Source: an uncultured bacterium | Lineage (GTDB): Bacteria; Cyanobacteriota; Vampirovibrionia; Gastranaerophilales; Gastranaerophilaceae | Direction: 5' to 3' | NCBI GenBank assembly: GCA_900549855.1 | Contig: URPS01000062.1 | Coordinates: 1 to 9,534, forward strand | DNA: 9,534 bases | Shown here: positions 1-5,919 of the stretch, one piece after another | Position numbering within the stretch: position 1 is the first letter of the stretch | How the letters are laid out: each line of letters starts with the position of its first letter | The notes under the pieces: model-generated | The model's input: only the letters and a program-made list of their open reading frames with translations | Told to the model about the DNA's origin: nothing | Databases searched by the model: none | Position numbers and translations under genes: made by a program

Positions 1-746
1 CCCAATTCTTTTTTTGATGGTCGAGAATCAATATAAGACATATTAATATTATTTTCTTCCAGAATTGTTAGAATTTTACTCAATGCTCCGGCTTTGTTTT
101 CTGTAGAAAAAGTAATACTTGTTTTATCTTTACCTGTTTGCGGAGCTAAAAATTTGCCAAGAAAAATAAATCGAGTCTGATTATTTTCTTCATCATTTAT
201 TTTTTCTTCTATAATAGGAATATCGTACATCCTAGCGCATTCTACACTACCAATTGCAGCAATAGAAGGTTCTTCTTTGGATAAAGAACGAATAGCTGCA
301 GAAGTAGAAAGTGTTGCTTCCTCAATAAGAGAATCTGCAAAGTTTGCTTGCAAGTATCGTTTGCATTGTGCTAAAGCTTGTGGATGCGAACGTACAATTT
401 TGATTTCTGATTTTTTATCACAAAAACCTATAAGAGCATGTTCAACATTCAAAGTTGTTTCTGCAATAATCTTAAATCCTTCTTTTTTTAGAGAAGACAA
501 ATTGTCCAGTGTTTCACGCACAATACCTTCGATAGAATTTTCAATCGGTATAACTGCCGCCATATCTTCATTGTTTTCATCTTTTAAGGCTTTTATAATA
601 CCGGAAATTGACTTCAAATTTGTGCTAACGCAATTTAGGTCAAATGCGTCAATAAATTTGTTTTTTGCAAAATCGCTATAAGAACCACGAGGTCCAAGAA
701 ACAGTAATTTACGTATTTTTGAAGTATCTAGTTTTTCCGGAATCAT
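1..746 (-). CDS. pheA: Prephenate dehydratase, C-terminus cut by window edge
   Basis: Converts prephenate to phenylpyruvate in cytoplasmic phenylalanine synthesis. The frame is open from ATG 746 to the left edge (248 codons, no stop), so the C-terminus is missing. Visible family motifs: GPRGSYSDFA (residues 18-27), the substrate-site block VIPIENSIEG (65-74), SHPQALAQC (120-128), STSAA (148-152), AAIGS (163-167), and the catalytic-type TRF motif in NQTRFIFLG (189-197). A C-terminal ACT regulatory domain starts near residue 207, with the GAL motif (220-222) and a DSRP version (240-243) of the family ESRP motif. Both are linked to phenylalanine binding, so feedback inhibition is likely. There is no N-terminal chorismate mutase domain; the protein begins directly with the dehydratase, so a separate mutase is expected. 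It is the third gene of an operon, 15 bp after the TPR gene, with an AGG about 7 nt before the ATG. Confidence 0.95.
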   Translation of the reverse strand, partial: MIPEKLDTSKIRKLLFLGPRGSYSDFAKNKFIDAFDLNCVSTNLKSISGIIKALKDENNEDMAAVIPIENSIEGIVRETLDNLSSLKKEGFKIIAETTLNVEHALIGFCDKKSEIKIVRSHPQALAQCKRYLQANFADSLIEEATLSTSAAIRSLSKEEPSIAAIGSVECARMYDIPIIEEKINDEENNQTRFIFLGKFLAPQTGKDKTSITFSTENKAGALSKILTILEENNINMSYIDSRPSKKEL

Positions 747-761
747 TTTTACCTGCCATTA

Positions 762-1469
762 CTAATTATCTACTGAAAAATCTCTTTGAAGAATATTATT
801 TATTTTTTTTGTTGCTTTATCAATATCACCGGTTTTGTAATACAATCTTGCAATCAATAACTCTCTATTTGAACTTGGAGCTATGCTATAAGCTTTTTGT
901 GCATAAGATAAAGCGGTGCCATAGCGTTTTACAATACTATAAATACCAGCCATTTCTTCATAACATCTTGCATTTGTGTTGCTATCTATATTTTTTCCCA
1001 AAATAGATTTATACTCTTCTAATGCCTTAACATATTGCTTTTCATCTTTTAATTTTTGTGCATCAAGAAACATCAATTCTGTTTCTTGAGCTTTAGTTAA
1101 TGATGTAGGTTTGCTTTCTTCTACATTATTGTTTTCATTAATAGGTGCCAAAGGTTCTGTAATTGTTTGATTATTAGTGGTTTCAGCCGGTTGTGATTCT
1201 TTTTGCTGTTCTTCTTCAACAAAAGATACGTGGTGCTCAACATCAGTATTTATGTTTGCGGCATTATTTTCATTTTGTTGTCCATCTGTGGTTTGATTAT
1301 CACCGCCGAGTTCGCCGACTTCTGACATATTAACTTGTGGTCTTAATGGGTCTTCGTTGGCTTTGCCCATAATATCAAAGGCTTTGATGATTAGTAGCAC
1401 AAATGCTAACATCATAACAACTAAAATAATTAAAAATTTTTTAGAATTAATGTCTAGATTATTATTCAT
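762..1469 (-). CDS. Membrane-anchored TPR-repeat protein
   Basis: A 235-residue protein of unknown specific role. Residues 11-33 form one hydrophobic helix after a short Lys-containing N-terminus, fitting a single-pass inner-membrane anchor with the rest outside or periplasmic (topology inferred). Residues about 38-125 are a low-complexity linker rich in N, Q, E and T with few hydrophobic residues, probably disordered. Residues about 130-230 look like two to three tetratricopeptide repeats: a helix pair around 'YVKALEEYKSILGK', another around 'YGTALSYAQKAYSIAPSS', and a final 'YYKTGDIDKATKKINNIL'. TPRs mediate protein-protein contacts, so an adaptor or assembly role is possible. The start is well supported: AGGAG lies 6 nt before ATG 1469. 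It lies 17 bp downstream of the DUF2400 gene and 15 bp upstream of pheA, so all three are probably co-transcribed. Nothing in the sequence links it to phenylalanine synthesis. Confidence 0.85.
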   Translation of the reverse strand: MNNNLDINSKKFLIILVVMMLAFVLLIIKAFDIMGKANEDPLRPQVNMSEVGELGGDNQTTDGQQNENNAANINTDVEHHVSFVEEEQQKESQPAETTNNQTITEPLAPINENNNVEESKPTSLTKAQETELMFLDAQKLKDEKQYVKALEEYKSILGKNIDSNTNARCYEEMAGIYSIVKRYGTALSYAQKAYSIAPSSNRELLIARLYYKTGDIDKATKKINNILQRDFSVDN

Positions 1470-1486
1470 ACTTTGCTCCTAAATTT

Positions 1487-2302
1487 CTATTTTTCTTGAT
1501 TTAATTCTACACCAAAAGCAAACATTGCGAAATCATATTTTGTAGGATCTTCCGGGAAAAACTCTTGAAGCTTTTCTGTAAGCTCTATTACAGCTTTAAA
1601 ATCATTGCTTTTTCTGTTCAATAATCCCATATTTCTAGAAATTCTTGCAACATGTACATCAAGAGGTATCAATAAATCTTTAGGTTGCATAAAATTCCAC
1701 ACTCCTAAATCGACAGGTGGCTTTCTAATCATCCAGCGTAAAAACATGTTCATACGCTTCATAGCTCCGCCATTTTGTGGGTTTGGTATCATATGATAAA
1801 AACCTTGTCCGACCGTTTTTGGTGCTTGAGAATAAAAATAATCGACGACAGCTTGAAAAAACTTTAGATAATCAAGTGTCACGTTCCCTCTCCTCGGGGG
1901 AGGGCTAGGGTGGGGGCTGGTTTGTTCTTCTTGAGCATTCTTCCAGCCATATTCAAATAATTCTTCTAACCCTTGTGTTTCTGAATATAATTTATTTAAA
2001 ATTTCAAAAATCGGAATAATATCGTAATCTTTAGAAAAACGATATTCTAATCCTTTAAGATTCTTGAAATCACCATTTCTTACATAATTTGCAATGTCAT
2101 TATCAGCACGATTAAATAAATCATTTAATTTTGCGATAAATAATTTACGGTTGCCATAAGCAAACAATGATGCAATAAATCCTGCCAGTTCAATATCATC
2201 TTTATTTTTGAACCTATGCGGAAATTGAATCGGGTCATTTTTTATAAAATCAACTGTTTCATATTTTTCTACTAATCTATCTAGTTCAATCTTCGTTATC
2301 AT
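1487..2302 (-). CDS. DUF2400 / TIGR02757 family protein with in-frame repeat insert
   Basis: A 271-residue member of the DUF2400 (TIGR02757) family, function unproven. Family-like blocks: DPIQFPHRF (24-32), the segment ELAGFIASLFAYGNR (38-52), MFLRWMIRKPPVDLGVW (186-202), IPLDVHVARISRNMGLLNRK (212-231), and the C-terminal DPTKYDFAMFAFGVE (252-266). The 'PLDVHVxR' block plus the following helices recall HhH-GPD DNA glycosylases, so a nucleic-acid role is a reasonable but untested inference. Residues about 128-141 (TSPHPSPPPRRGNV) are Pro/Arg-rich, GC-rich at DNA level and unlike the rest; they look like a translated palindromic repeat inserted in frame (see the repeat entry). Both sides of the insert remain in frame, so the gene appears intact. 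The ATG at 2302 has only a weak purine stretch (AATGAAGT) before it. It is the first gene of the operon with the TPR gene and pheA. Confidence 0.88.
   Translation of the reverse strand: MITKIELDRLVEKYETVDFIKNDPIQFPHRFKNKDDIELAGFIASLFAYGNRKLFIAKLNDLFNRADNDIANYVRNGDFKNLKGLEYRFSKDYDIIPIFEILNKLYSETQGLEELFEYGWKNAQEEQTSPHPSPPPRRGNVTLDYLKFFQAVVDYFYSQAPKTVGQGFYHMIPNPQNGGAMKRMNMFLRWMIRKPPVDLGVWNFMQPKDLLIPLDVHVARISRNMGLLNRKSNDFKAVIELTEKLQEFFPEDPTKYDFAMFAFGVELNQEK
1880..1921 (-). repeat. GC-rich palindromic repeat inserted in the DUF2400 coding frame
   Basis: A GC-rich patch in an otherwise AT-rich gene. It contains an 8-bp hairpin: CCCTCTCC (1886-1893), loop TCG, GGGGAGGG (1897-1904), with one G-T wobble. 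On the minus strand it reads 'CACCCTAGCCC', then the hairpin, then 'AACGTG'. That is the same layout as the right end of the element at 4649-4772 ('CATCCCTACCC', hairpin, 'GGTGC'). It is read in frame as about 14 residues, TSPHPSPPPRRGNV. Insertion of a repeat is inferred from base composition and resemblance; exact ends are uncertain because no empty-site copy is available here. Confidence 0.7.
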
Positions 2303-2318
2303 ACTTCATTTTATTATT

Positions 2319-2337
2319 GTTGAGTTAAAAACTCAAC
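2319..2337 (-). other. Perfect hairpin in predicted 5' leader of DUF2400 operon
   Basis: GTTGAGTT (2319-2326), a 3-nt A loop, then AACTCAAC (2330-2337): an 8-bp perfect stem. If transcription starts near 2342, as the promoter suggests, this hairpin occupies the 5' end of the mRNA and ends about 16 nt before the ATG at 2302. It could stabilise the message or affect translation initiation. It is not followed by a T-run on the minus strand, so it does not look like an intrinsic terminator in that direction. Confidence 0.5.
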
Positions 2338-2348
2338 TTACTAAATTT

Positions 2349-2378
2349 ATTATATTGTTTTGTCGTGTTCAATGTCAA
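2349..2378 (-). promoter_or_regulatory. Near-consensus housekeeping-type promoter for the DUF2400-TPR-pheA operon
   Basis: On the minus strand there is a perfect TTGACA (-35, 2373-2378), an 18-nt spacer and a perfect TATAAT (-10, 2349-2354). Transcription would start near 2342, about 40 nt upstream of the DUF2400 ATG. It lies between the end of tadA and the DUF2400 gene, as expected for a new transcription unit. Two perfect hexamers at acceptable spacing are strong evidence, although AT-rich DNA yields -10 matches easily. Confidence 0.75.
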
Positions 2379-2392
2379 TTGTTGAACACGAC
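2362..2392. promoter_or_regulatory. Palindrome with 11-bp arms spanning the -35 box; operator-like
   Basis: GTCGTGTTCAA (2362-2372), a 9-nt centre TGTCAATTG, then TTGAACACGAC (2382-2392): a perfect inverted repeat. The -35 hexamer TTGACA of the minus-strand promoter sits mostly in the centre (2373-2378), and the left arm lies in the promoter spacer. A dimeric repressor bound here would block RNA polymerase. It could instead be a terminator-like hairpin for tadA, which ends 16 bp upstream, but there is no T-run after it on the minus strand. On the plus strand a T-rich tract follows, but no plus-strand gene ends here. Confidence 0.55.
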
Positions 2393-2407
2393 CTACAATT
2401 TTTATTT

Positions 2408-2830
2408 TTATCTTTGTCTTATTTTCTCAAAAAAGTCATTCAACATTTTATCACAAGTTTCTTCTTCAATTCCGCCATAAATTTTTATTTTTGAGTGTGA
2501 TAATTCAACAAGTTGTGTATTAGAAAGCATTGCCCCATATTGAGAATTATATGAGCCAAAGTAAACTGTATCAATTCCGCTTTGCAAAATTGCCCAAGTA
2601 CACATTGGACAAGGTTCTAAAGTAACATATAATTCACATCCTTTTAATCTTGATGTGCTTAATCTTTTTTGAGCTTGTTTTATAGCCAAAATTTCTGCAT
2701 GAGCTGTTATATCTTGCTTCTCTTCACGCATATTATGAGCGAAAGCAATAATAATTCCATCTTTTTTTATGACACACCCAACCGGCACATCAATTTTACA
2801 AAGTCTTGCTTGTTCTATTGCATTATTCAT
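2408..2830 (-). CDS. tadA: tRNA-specific adenosine deaminase
   Basis: Deaminates A34 to inosine in the anticodon of tRNA-Arg(ACG), allowing it to read CGU, CGC and CGA. The 140-residue protein has the cytidine/deoxycytidylate deaminase fold signature: HAE at 44-46 (zinc-ligand His and proton-shuttle Glu) and PCPMC at 73-77 (two zinc-ligand Cys). It also has the PVGCVI start of the fold (16-21) and the GIDTVYFGSYN block (85-95) typical of TadA rather than of cytosine or guanine deaminases. Length is slightly short at the N-terminus but complete. There is no Shine-Dalgarno before ATG 2830. The preceding gene ends TAA, then one codon (TTA), then this ATG in the same reading frame, suggesting translation by stop-and-restart coupling. 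It is the last gene of the obg operon. A related purine or guanine deaminase is possible but less likely. Confidence 0.9.
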   Translation of the reverse strand: MNNAIEQARLCKIDVPVGCVIKKDGIIIAFAHNMREEKQDITAHAEILAIKQAQKRLSTSRLKGCELYVTLEPCPMCTWAILQSGIDTVYFGSYNSQYGAMLSNTQLVELSHSKIKIYGGIEEETCDKMLNDFFEKIRQR

Positions 2831-2833
2831 TAA

Positions 2834-3286
2834 TTATTGTGGTCTTGTTTCGTTTGCAGCTTCATCACACTGTTTTGCAACATCTTCTGTTAAAATTCCT
2901 ATCTTTTTGAAGAAATTTTTGTACATCCAACTATCTGCAAAATGTTGATAAACACGACTCGTATCAACATCATTAGCTAATTTAAAGTTTTCCATTTTAT
3001 ATTCTTTAGAAGAAATTCCTTCATCAGTTAAAATTCTATCAATTTCGTTAAAAGTAGATTTCATATCAGCAGCTACGCTGTTGAATTGTTCAATCTTATC
3101 AGAATCTTTTGCTGCGATTGTTGAATTAAAAATATTTCTATAAGCAGCTGAGTCCAAATCGGCTTGTTTTAAACAGTTTTCAGTTGCAGTTTGTATAGAA
3201 TTTGTGTTTGATTGTGGTTTACAAGATGAAGTAATTAAGCTTCCTGCTGCAATAACAGGTATAAATGATTTCAACAATACTTTCAT
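2834..3286 (-). CDS. Small exported protein, probable lipoprotein, function unknown
   Basis: A 150-residue protein I do not recognise. The N-terminus has a basic start (MKVLLKS), a hydrophobic core (residues 8-19) and then 'LITSSCK' with Cys at 22. This resembles a lipoprotein signal with a non-ideal lipobox (Thr at -3), so it may be lipid-anchored or simply secreted. The mature part is polar and predicted helical, rich in D, E, K, N and S, with one further Cys (C38) near the N-terminus of the mature protein and another (C139) near the C-terminus. That pair could form a disulphide outside the cytoplasm. AGGAG lies 9 nt before ATG 3286. It starts 33 bp after obg and ends 3 bp before tadA, so it is embedded in a translation-related operon, but the sequence gives no reason to assign it that role. 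Confidence 0.75.
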   Translation of the reverse strand: MKVLLKSFIPVIAAGSLITSSCKPQSNTNSIQTATENCLKQADLDSAAYRNIFNSTIAAKDSDKIEQFNSVAADMKSTFNEIDRILTDEGISSKEYKMENFKLANDVDTSRVYQHFADSWMYKNFFKKIGILTEDVAKQCDEAANETRPQ

Positions 3287-3319
3287 TATAATTAACTCCT
3301 TTTTTGTATGTGTTTTATT

Positions 3320-4618
3320 TTAAATTTTGCTTCCTTCTCCCCAGATTTCATCATCATAATATCCGAGTTCTAAGTGACCTAAAATAACCGTATCACCATT
3401 TTTGAGTCCATATTCATGAAGTTTTTCAAAAACTCCCATACTTTTCATAATATTTTGTAACCTTACGACTTGTTCGGTATTTCTTGCATCAGTAACTTTT
3501 GCAAGCCTGTTAATCTTTCCGCCTGATATTATATAAACATCTTTTGCTACTTTATTTACTTCAAAAGCACTGTCATCATTATCAAAAGCACCTAAATCTT
3601 CTTCTATATCAATATCAAATTCCGGTTTAGGTATTTCATCAACCTTATTTGAAACAAAGTATAAAAGCTCATCTACACCTTGTTTTGTAACAGCTGAAAT
3701 ACAGAAAATGTCTTTTGCTAAATCTTTAAATTCAGCTTTTAAATTTTCCAAATCTTCTTCTAAAATTGAATCGATTTTATTCAAAACAAGTATTTGATAA
3801 AGATTTCCTAAACCTTCTGAATGTTTTTTGAGTTCATTGTTGATGATTTTATAATTTTCAACAGGATTTTCTGCTGTTACATCAACAATATGTATCAAAA
3901 ATCTACAACGCTCTACGTGTCGTAAAAATTCGTGTCCTAATCCGACACCCTCAGAAGCACCTTCAATAAGCCCCGGAATATCAGCGATTACATAAGAACC
4001 ACCATCAGCTTTTTTTACAACTCCCAAATTAGGAACAAGTGTTGTGAATGGATAATCAGCAATCTTTGGTCTGGCTGAACTTACTGCACTTATGAAGGTT
4101 GATTTTCCTGCGTTTGGCATACCTAATAAACCAATATCAGCAATAAGTTTAAGCTCTAGCTCCAAAACTCTTTCAATACCAGGTTCTCCAGGTTCACAAA
4201 ATTGTGGAGCTCTTTTTTGAGCAGTAGCAAATCTTGCGTTACCACGTCCGCCACGTCCACCTTTTGCAATAAGAACTTGCTGTTCGTGTTCGGTTAAATC
4301 CGCAATAATCTTCCCTGTTTTTGTATCTCTTACAATAGTTCCCATTGGAACTTTTAAATATAAATCTTTTGCACAAGCACCGTGCATACCTTTGATACCG
4401 CCATTTTCTCCAGACGGAGCTTTAAACACTGATTTTATTTTAAAATCCAAAAGAGTAGACATATTTTCATCAGCGACAAAATAAATATCGCCGCCACGAC
4501 CACCGTCACCACCTGCCGGTCCGCCTTTATCAACATATTTTTCTCTACGCCAAGCAACCATACCGTTGCCGCCATGACCTGATATTACTCTTATTTTTGC
4601 TTTATCTAAAAATTTCAT
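3320..4618 (-). CDS. obg: GTPase Obg (ribosome assembly / stress GTPase)
   Basis: Essential cytoplasmic GTPase that binds the 50S subunit and helps its late maturation; also linked to ppGpp and cell-cycle control in studied bacteria. The 432-residue protein is full length with three domains. The glycine-rich Obg fold occupies residues 1-158 (GGPAGGDGGRGG at 32-43; GGRGGRGNARF at 120-130). The G domain runs from about 159 to 330, with P-loop GMPNAGKST (166-174), switch I around DYPFTTL (188-194), DIPG (213-216), NKID (280-283) and SAV (308-310). The C-terminal OCT domain is about 345-425 (VYIISGGKINRLAKVTD at 361-377). The start at 4618 is supported by AGG 6 nt upstream and by the canonical N-terminus. 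It is the first gene of an operon with the small lipoprotein-like gene and tadA. The repeat at 4649-4772 begins about 30 bp upstream, so its promoter must lie in or beside that element. Confidence 0.97.
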   Translation of the reverse strand: MKFLDKAKIRVISGHGGNGMVAWRREKYVDKGGPAGGDGGRGGDIYFVADENMSTLLDFKIKSVFKAPSGENGGIKGMHGACAKDLYLKVPMGTIVRDTKTGKIIADLTEHEQQVLIAKGGRGGRGNARFATAQKRAPQFCEPGEPGIERVLELELKLIADIGLLGMPNAGKSTFISAVSSARPKIADYPFTTLVPNLGVVKKADGGSYVIADIPGLIEGASEGVGLGHEFLRHVERCRFLIHIVDVTAENPVENYKIINNELKKHSEGLGNLYQILVLNKIDSILEEDLENLKAEFKDLAKDIFCISAVTKQGVDELLYFVSNKVDEIPKPEFDIDIEEDLGAFDNDDSAFEVNKVAKDVYIISGGKINRLAKVTDARNTEQVVRLQNIMKSMGVFEKLHEYGLKNGDTVILGHLELGYYDDEIWGEGSKI

Positions 4619-4648
4619 TTTTTACCTACTTAGATTTGTAATTTTGAT

Positions 4649-4772
4649 ACCTCACTTGTTAGGGAGGTCGCAGCTGTTGGTGAAACTAGTTTGAACCTTA
4701 CAGATGCGGATGAGTTATAGTTTTTATCGGAATTGATACCCATCCCTACCCTTCCCTAACAAGGGAAGGTGC
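4649..4772. repeat. MITE-like inverted-repeat element between obg and tsaD
   Basis: The left end (ACCTCACTTGTTAGGGAGGT, 4649-4668) and the right end (CTTCCCTAACAAGGGAAGGT, 4751-4770) are imperfect inverted repeats sharing CTTGTTAGGGA. The right end is itself a hairpin (CTTCCCT at 4751-4757 with AGGGAAG at 4762-4768). The roughly 80-bp interior has no ORF of note. The interior stretch 'ggtcgcagctgttggtgaaactag' (positions 4666-4689) resembles part of the direct repeats at 9259-9452, which read GGTCGGCTGCTTGGTGGGAA. The element is non-autonomous, with no transposase. An 8-bp direct repeat TTGATACC at 4644-4651 and 4733-4740 is also present, but it does not flank both ends symmetrically, so it is not a clear target-site duplication. 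Confidence 0.65.
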
Positions 4773-4781
4773 TTAACTTTG

Positions 4782-4809
4782 TTTACTTATTATTCATTTG
4801 TACTATAAT
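4782..4809 (+). promoter_or_regulatory. Promoter of tsaD, predicted to give a leaderless mRNA
   Basis: TTTACT (4782-4787, four of six matches to the -35 consensus), a 16-nt spacer, then a perfect TATAAT (4804-4809). The A of the tsaD ATG is at 4816, 7 nt beyond the -10 box, which is the usual transcription start distance. No Shine-Dalgarno precedes this ATG, which fits a leaderless message. Confidence 0.65.
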
Positions 4810-4815
4810 GCTACT

Positions 4816-5844
4816 ATGAACAAAATAAAAAATACATTATTCAGTAACAAACCTGTTACATTAGATGAAAATTCAGTAATTATGGCAATAGAATCAAGCT
4901 GTGATGAAACAGCTTGTGCTATTGTAAAAGGTGGTAGGGAAGTTTTAGCAAATGTTGTAGCTTCTCAAATTAAAATTCATGAAGAATTTGGCGGGGTTAT
5001 TCCGGAAATCGCCGCTCGTGAACACTTGGAAGCAATCAATGTTGTTATTGATGAAGCTTTTAAACAAGCGGGATTAAAAGGTGAAGATATTACTGCTTTT
5101 GCAGGAACGGTAGGACCAGGGCTGGTTGGTTGTTTATTAGTCGGTTTAAATGCAGCAAAAACTTTGGCTTTAGCCTATGATAAGCCTTTTATTGGTGTAA
5201 ATCATTTGAATGCGCATTTGGCTGCTAATTTTATTGATACAGAATTGAAACCACCATTCATTGCACTTTTAGTAAGCGGTGGACATACACAGATTATTAA
5301 AGTAAGTTCGTATTCTGATATGGAAATCATTGGTGAAACTATTGATGATGCAGTCGGAGAAGCTTATGACAAAGTTGCTCGTTTGATTGGTTTGCCTTAT
5401 CCAGGAGGACCAAAACTTGACAAATTGGCTCAAGAAGGAAATCCTCACGCATTTAAGCTTCCGGAAGCCAGAGTTGGCGGATATGATTTTAGCTTTAGCG
5501 GATTGAAAACTGCGGTACTAAGACTTGTTAAAAGTTTTGATGGTCAAGAAATGCCTGTTAATGATATTTGTGCAAGTTTTCAAGAATGTGTTTCTTCAAC
5601 TTTATTCAAGAAAGTAAAACACGCACTAGAAGAAACCGGATATAAACAAGTTGTTTTAGCCGGTGGTGTTGCAGCTAATTCTGAAATTCGTAAAAAAATA
5701 TTCAGCTTGAAAAATGAAGGTTATGAAGTTTATGCTCCAATTATGAAATATTGCACAGACAATGCTTCAATGGTCGCATCATCTGCGTATTTCTTTAATA
5801 ATACGTTTGATAATATAGATGTAGAAGTTTTTTCAAGAGCATAA
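4816..5844 (+). CDS. tsaD: tRNA N6-threonylcarbamoyladenosine (t6A37) synthesis protein TsaD
   Basis: Transfers the threonylcarbamoyl group from TC-AMP to A37 of ANN-decoding tRNAs, working with TsaB and TsaE in bacteria. The 342-residue product has the Kae1/TsaD motifs: ESSCDETA (26-33), the metal-binding HLNAH (130-134, two His), LLVSGGHTQI (152-161), GETIDDAVGEAYDKVARLIG (173-192), YDFSFSGLKTAV (223-234), VVLAGGVAANSEIR (279-292), and the metal-ligand Asp in YCTDNA (312-317). Start: the TTG at 4798 lies upstream of or inside the promoter and is rejected. ATG 4816 fits the promoter as a leaderless start. An internal ATG at 4882 ('MAIESSCDE') would match the shorter N-terminus usual in the family and cannot be excluded; the extra 20 or so residues (NKIKNTLFSNK...) are atypical. 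It is monocistronic, divergent from obg, and ends 16 bp before a strong terminator. Confidence 0.96.
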   Translation: MNKIKNTLFSNKPVTLDENSVIMAIESSCDETACAIVKGGREVLANVVASQIKIHEEFGGVIPEIAAREHLEAINVVIDEAFKQAGLKGEDITAFAGTVGPGLVGCLLVGLNAAKTLALAYDKPFIGVNHLNAHLAANFIDTELKPPFIALLVSGGHTQIIKVSSYSDMEIIGETIDDAVGEAYDKVARLIGLPYPGGPKLDKLAQEGNPHAFKLPEARVGGYDFSFSGLKTAVLRLVKSFDGQEMPVNDICASFQECVSSTLFKKVKHALEETGYKQVVLAGGVAANSEIRKKIFSLKNEGYEVYAPIMKYCTDNASMVASSAYFFNNTFDNIDVEVFSRA

Positions 5845-5860
5845 AATTAAAATAATAATT

Positions 5861-5900
5861 AAGAAGCGCATACCTTAAAATAGTATGCGCTTCTTGTTTT
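5861..5900. terminator. Strong bidirectional intrinsic terminator
   Basis: A perfect 13-bp stem, AAGAAGCGCATAC (5861-5873) and GTATGCGCTTCTT (5883-5895), with a 9-nt loop. On the plus strand GTTTT follows the stem. On the minus strand AATTATTATTTT follows it. It sits between the convergent ends of tsaD (5844) and the small gene ending at 5920, so it probably stops transcription from both sides. Confidence 0.9.
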
Positions 5901-5919
5901 GAAAGATGTATTTGTATGG

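Noticed and set aside
277..1006. Two plus-strand ORFs of 134 and 113 codons opposite pheA and the TPR gene
   Set aside because: They lie antisense to clear family-matching genes, have low-complexity F/L/S-rich translations and no ribosome binding sites.
1605..1796. Plus-strand 63-codon ORF opposite the DUF2400 gene
   Set aside because: Antisense shadow of a conserved coding region with no initiation signal.
2362..2392. Intrinsic terminator for tadA
   Set aside because: No T-run follows the stem on the minus strand, and a perfect -35/-10 promoter overlaps it. A terminator role is kept only as an alternative.
4619..4797. Riboswitch or T-box leader before tsaD or obg
   Set aside because: The structured part is explained by inverted-repeat ends and is not in the tsaD transcript if that message is leaderless. 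No recognisable riboswitch core is present.
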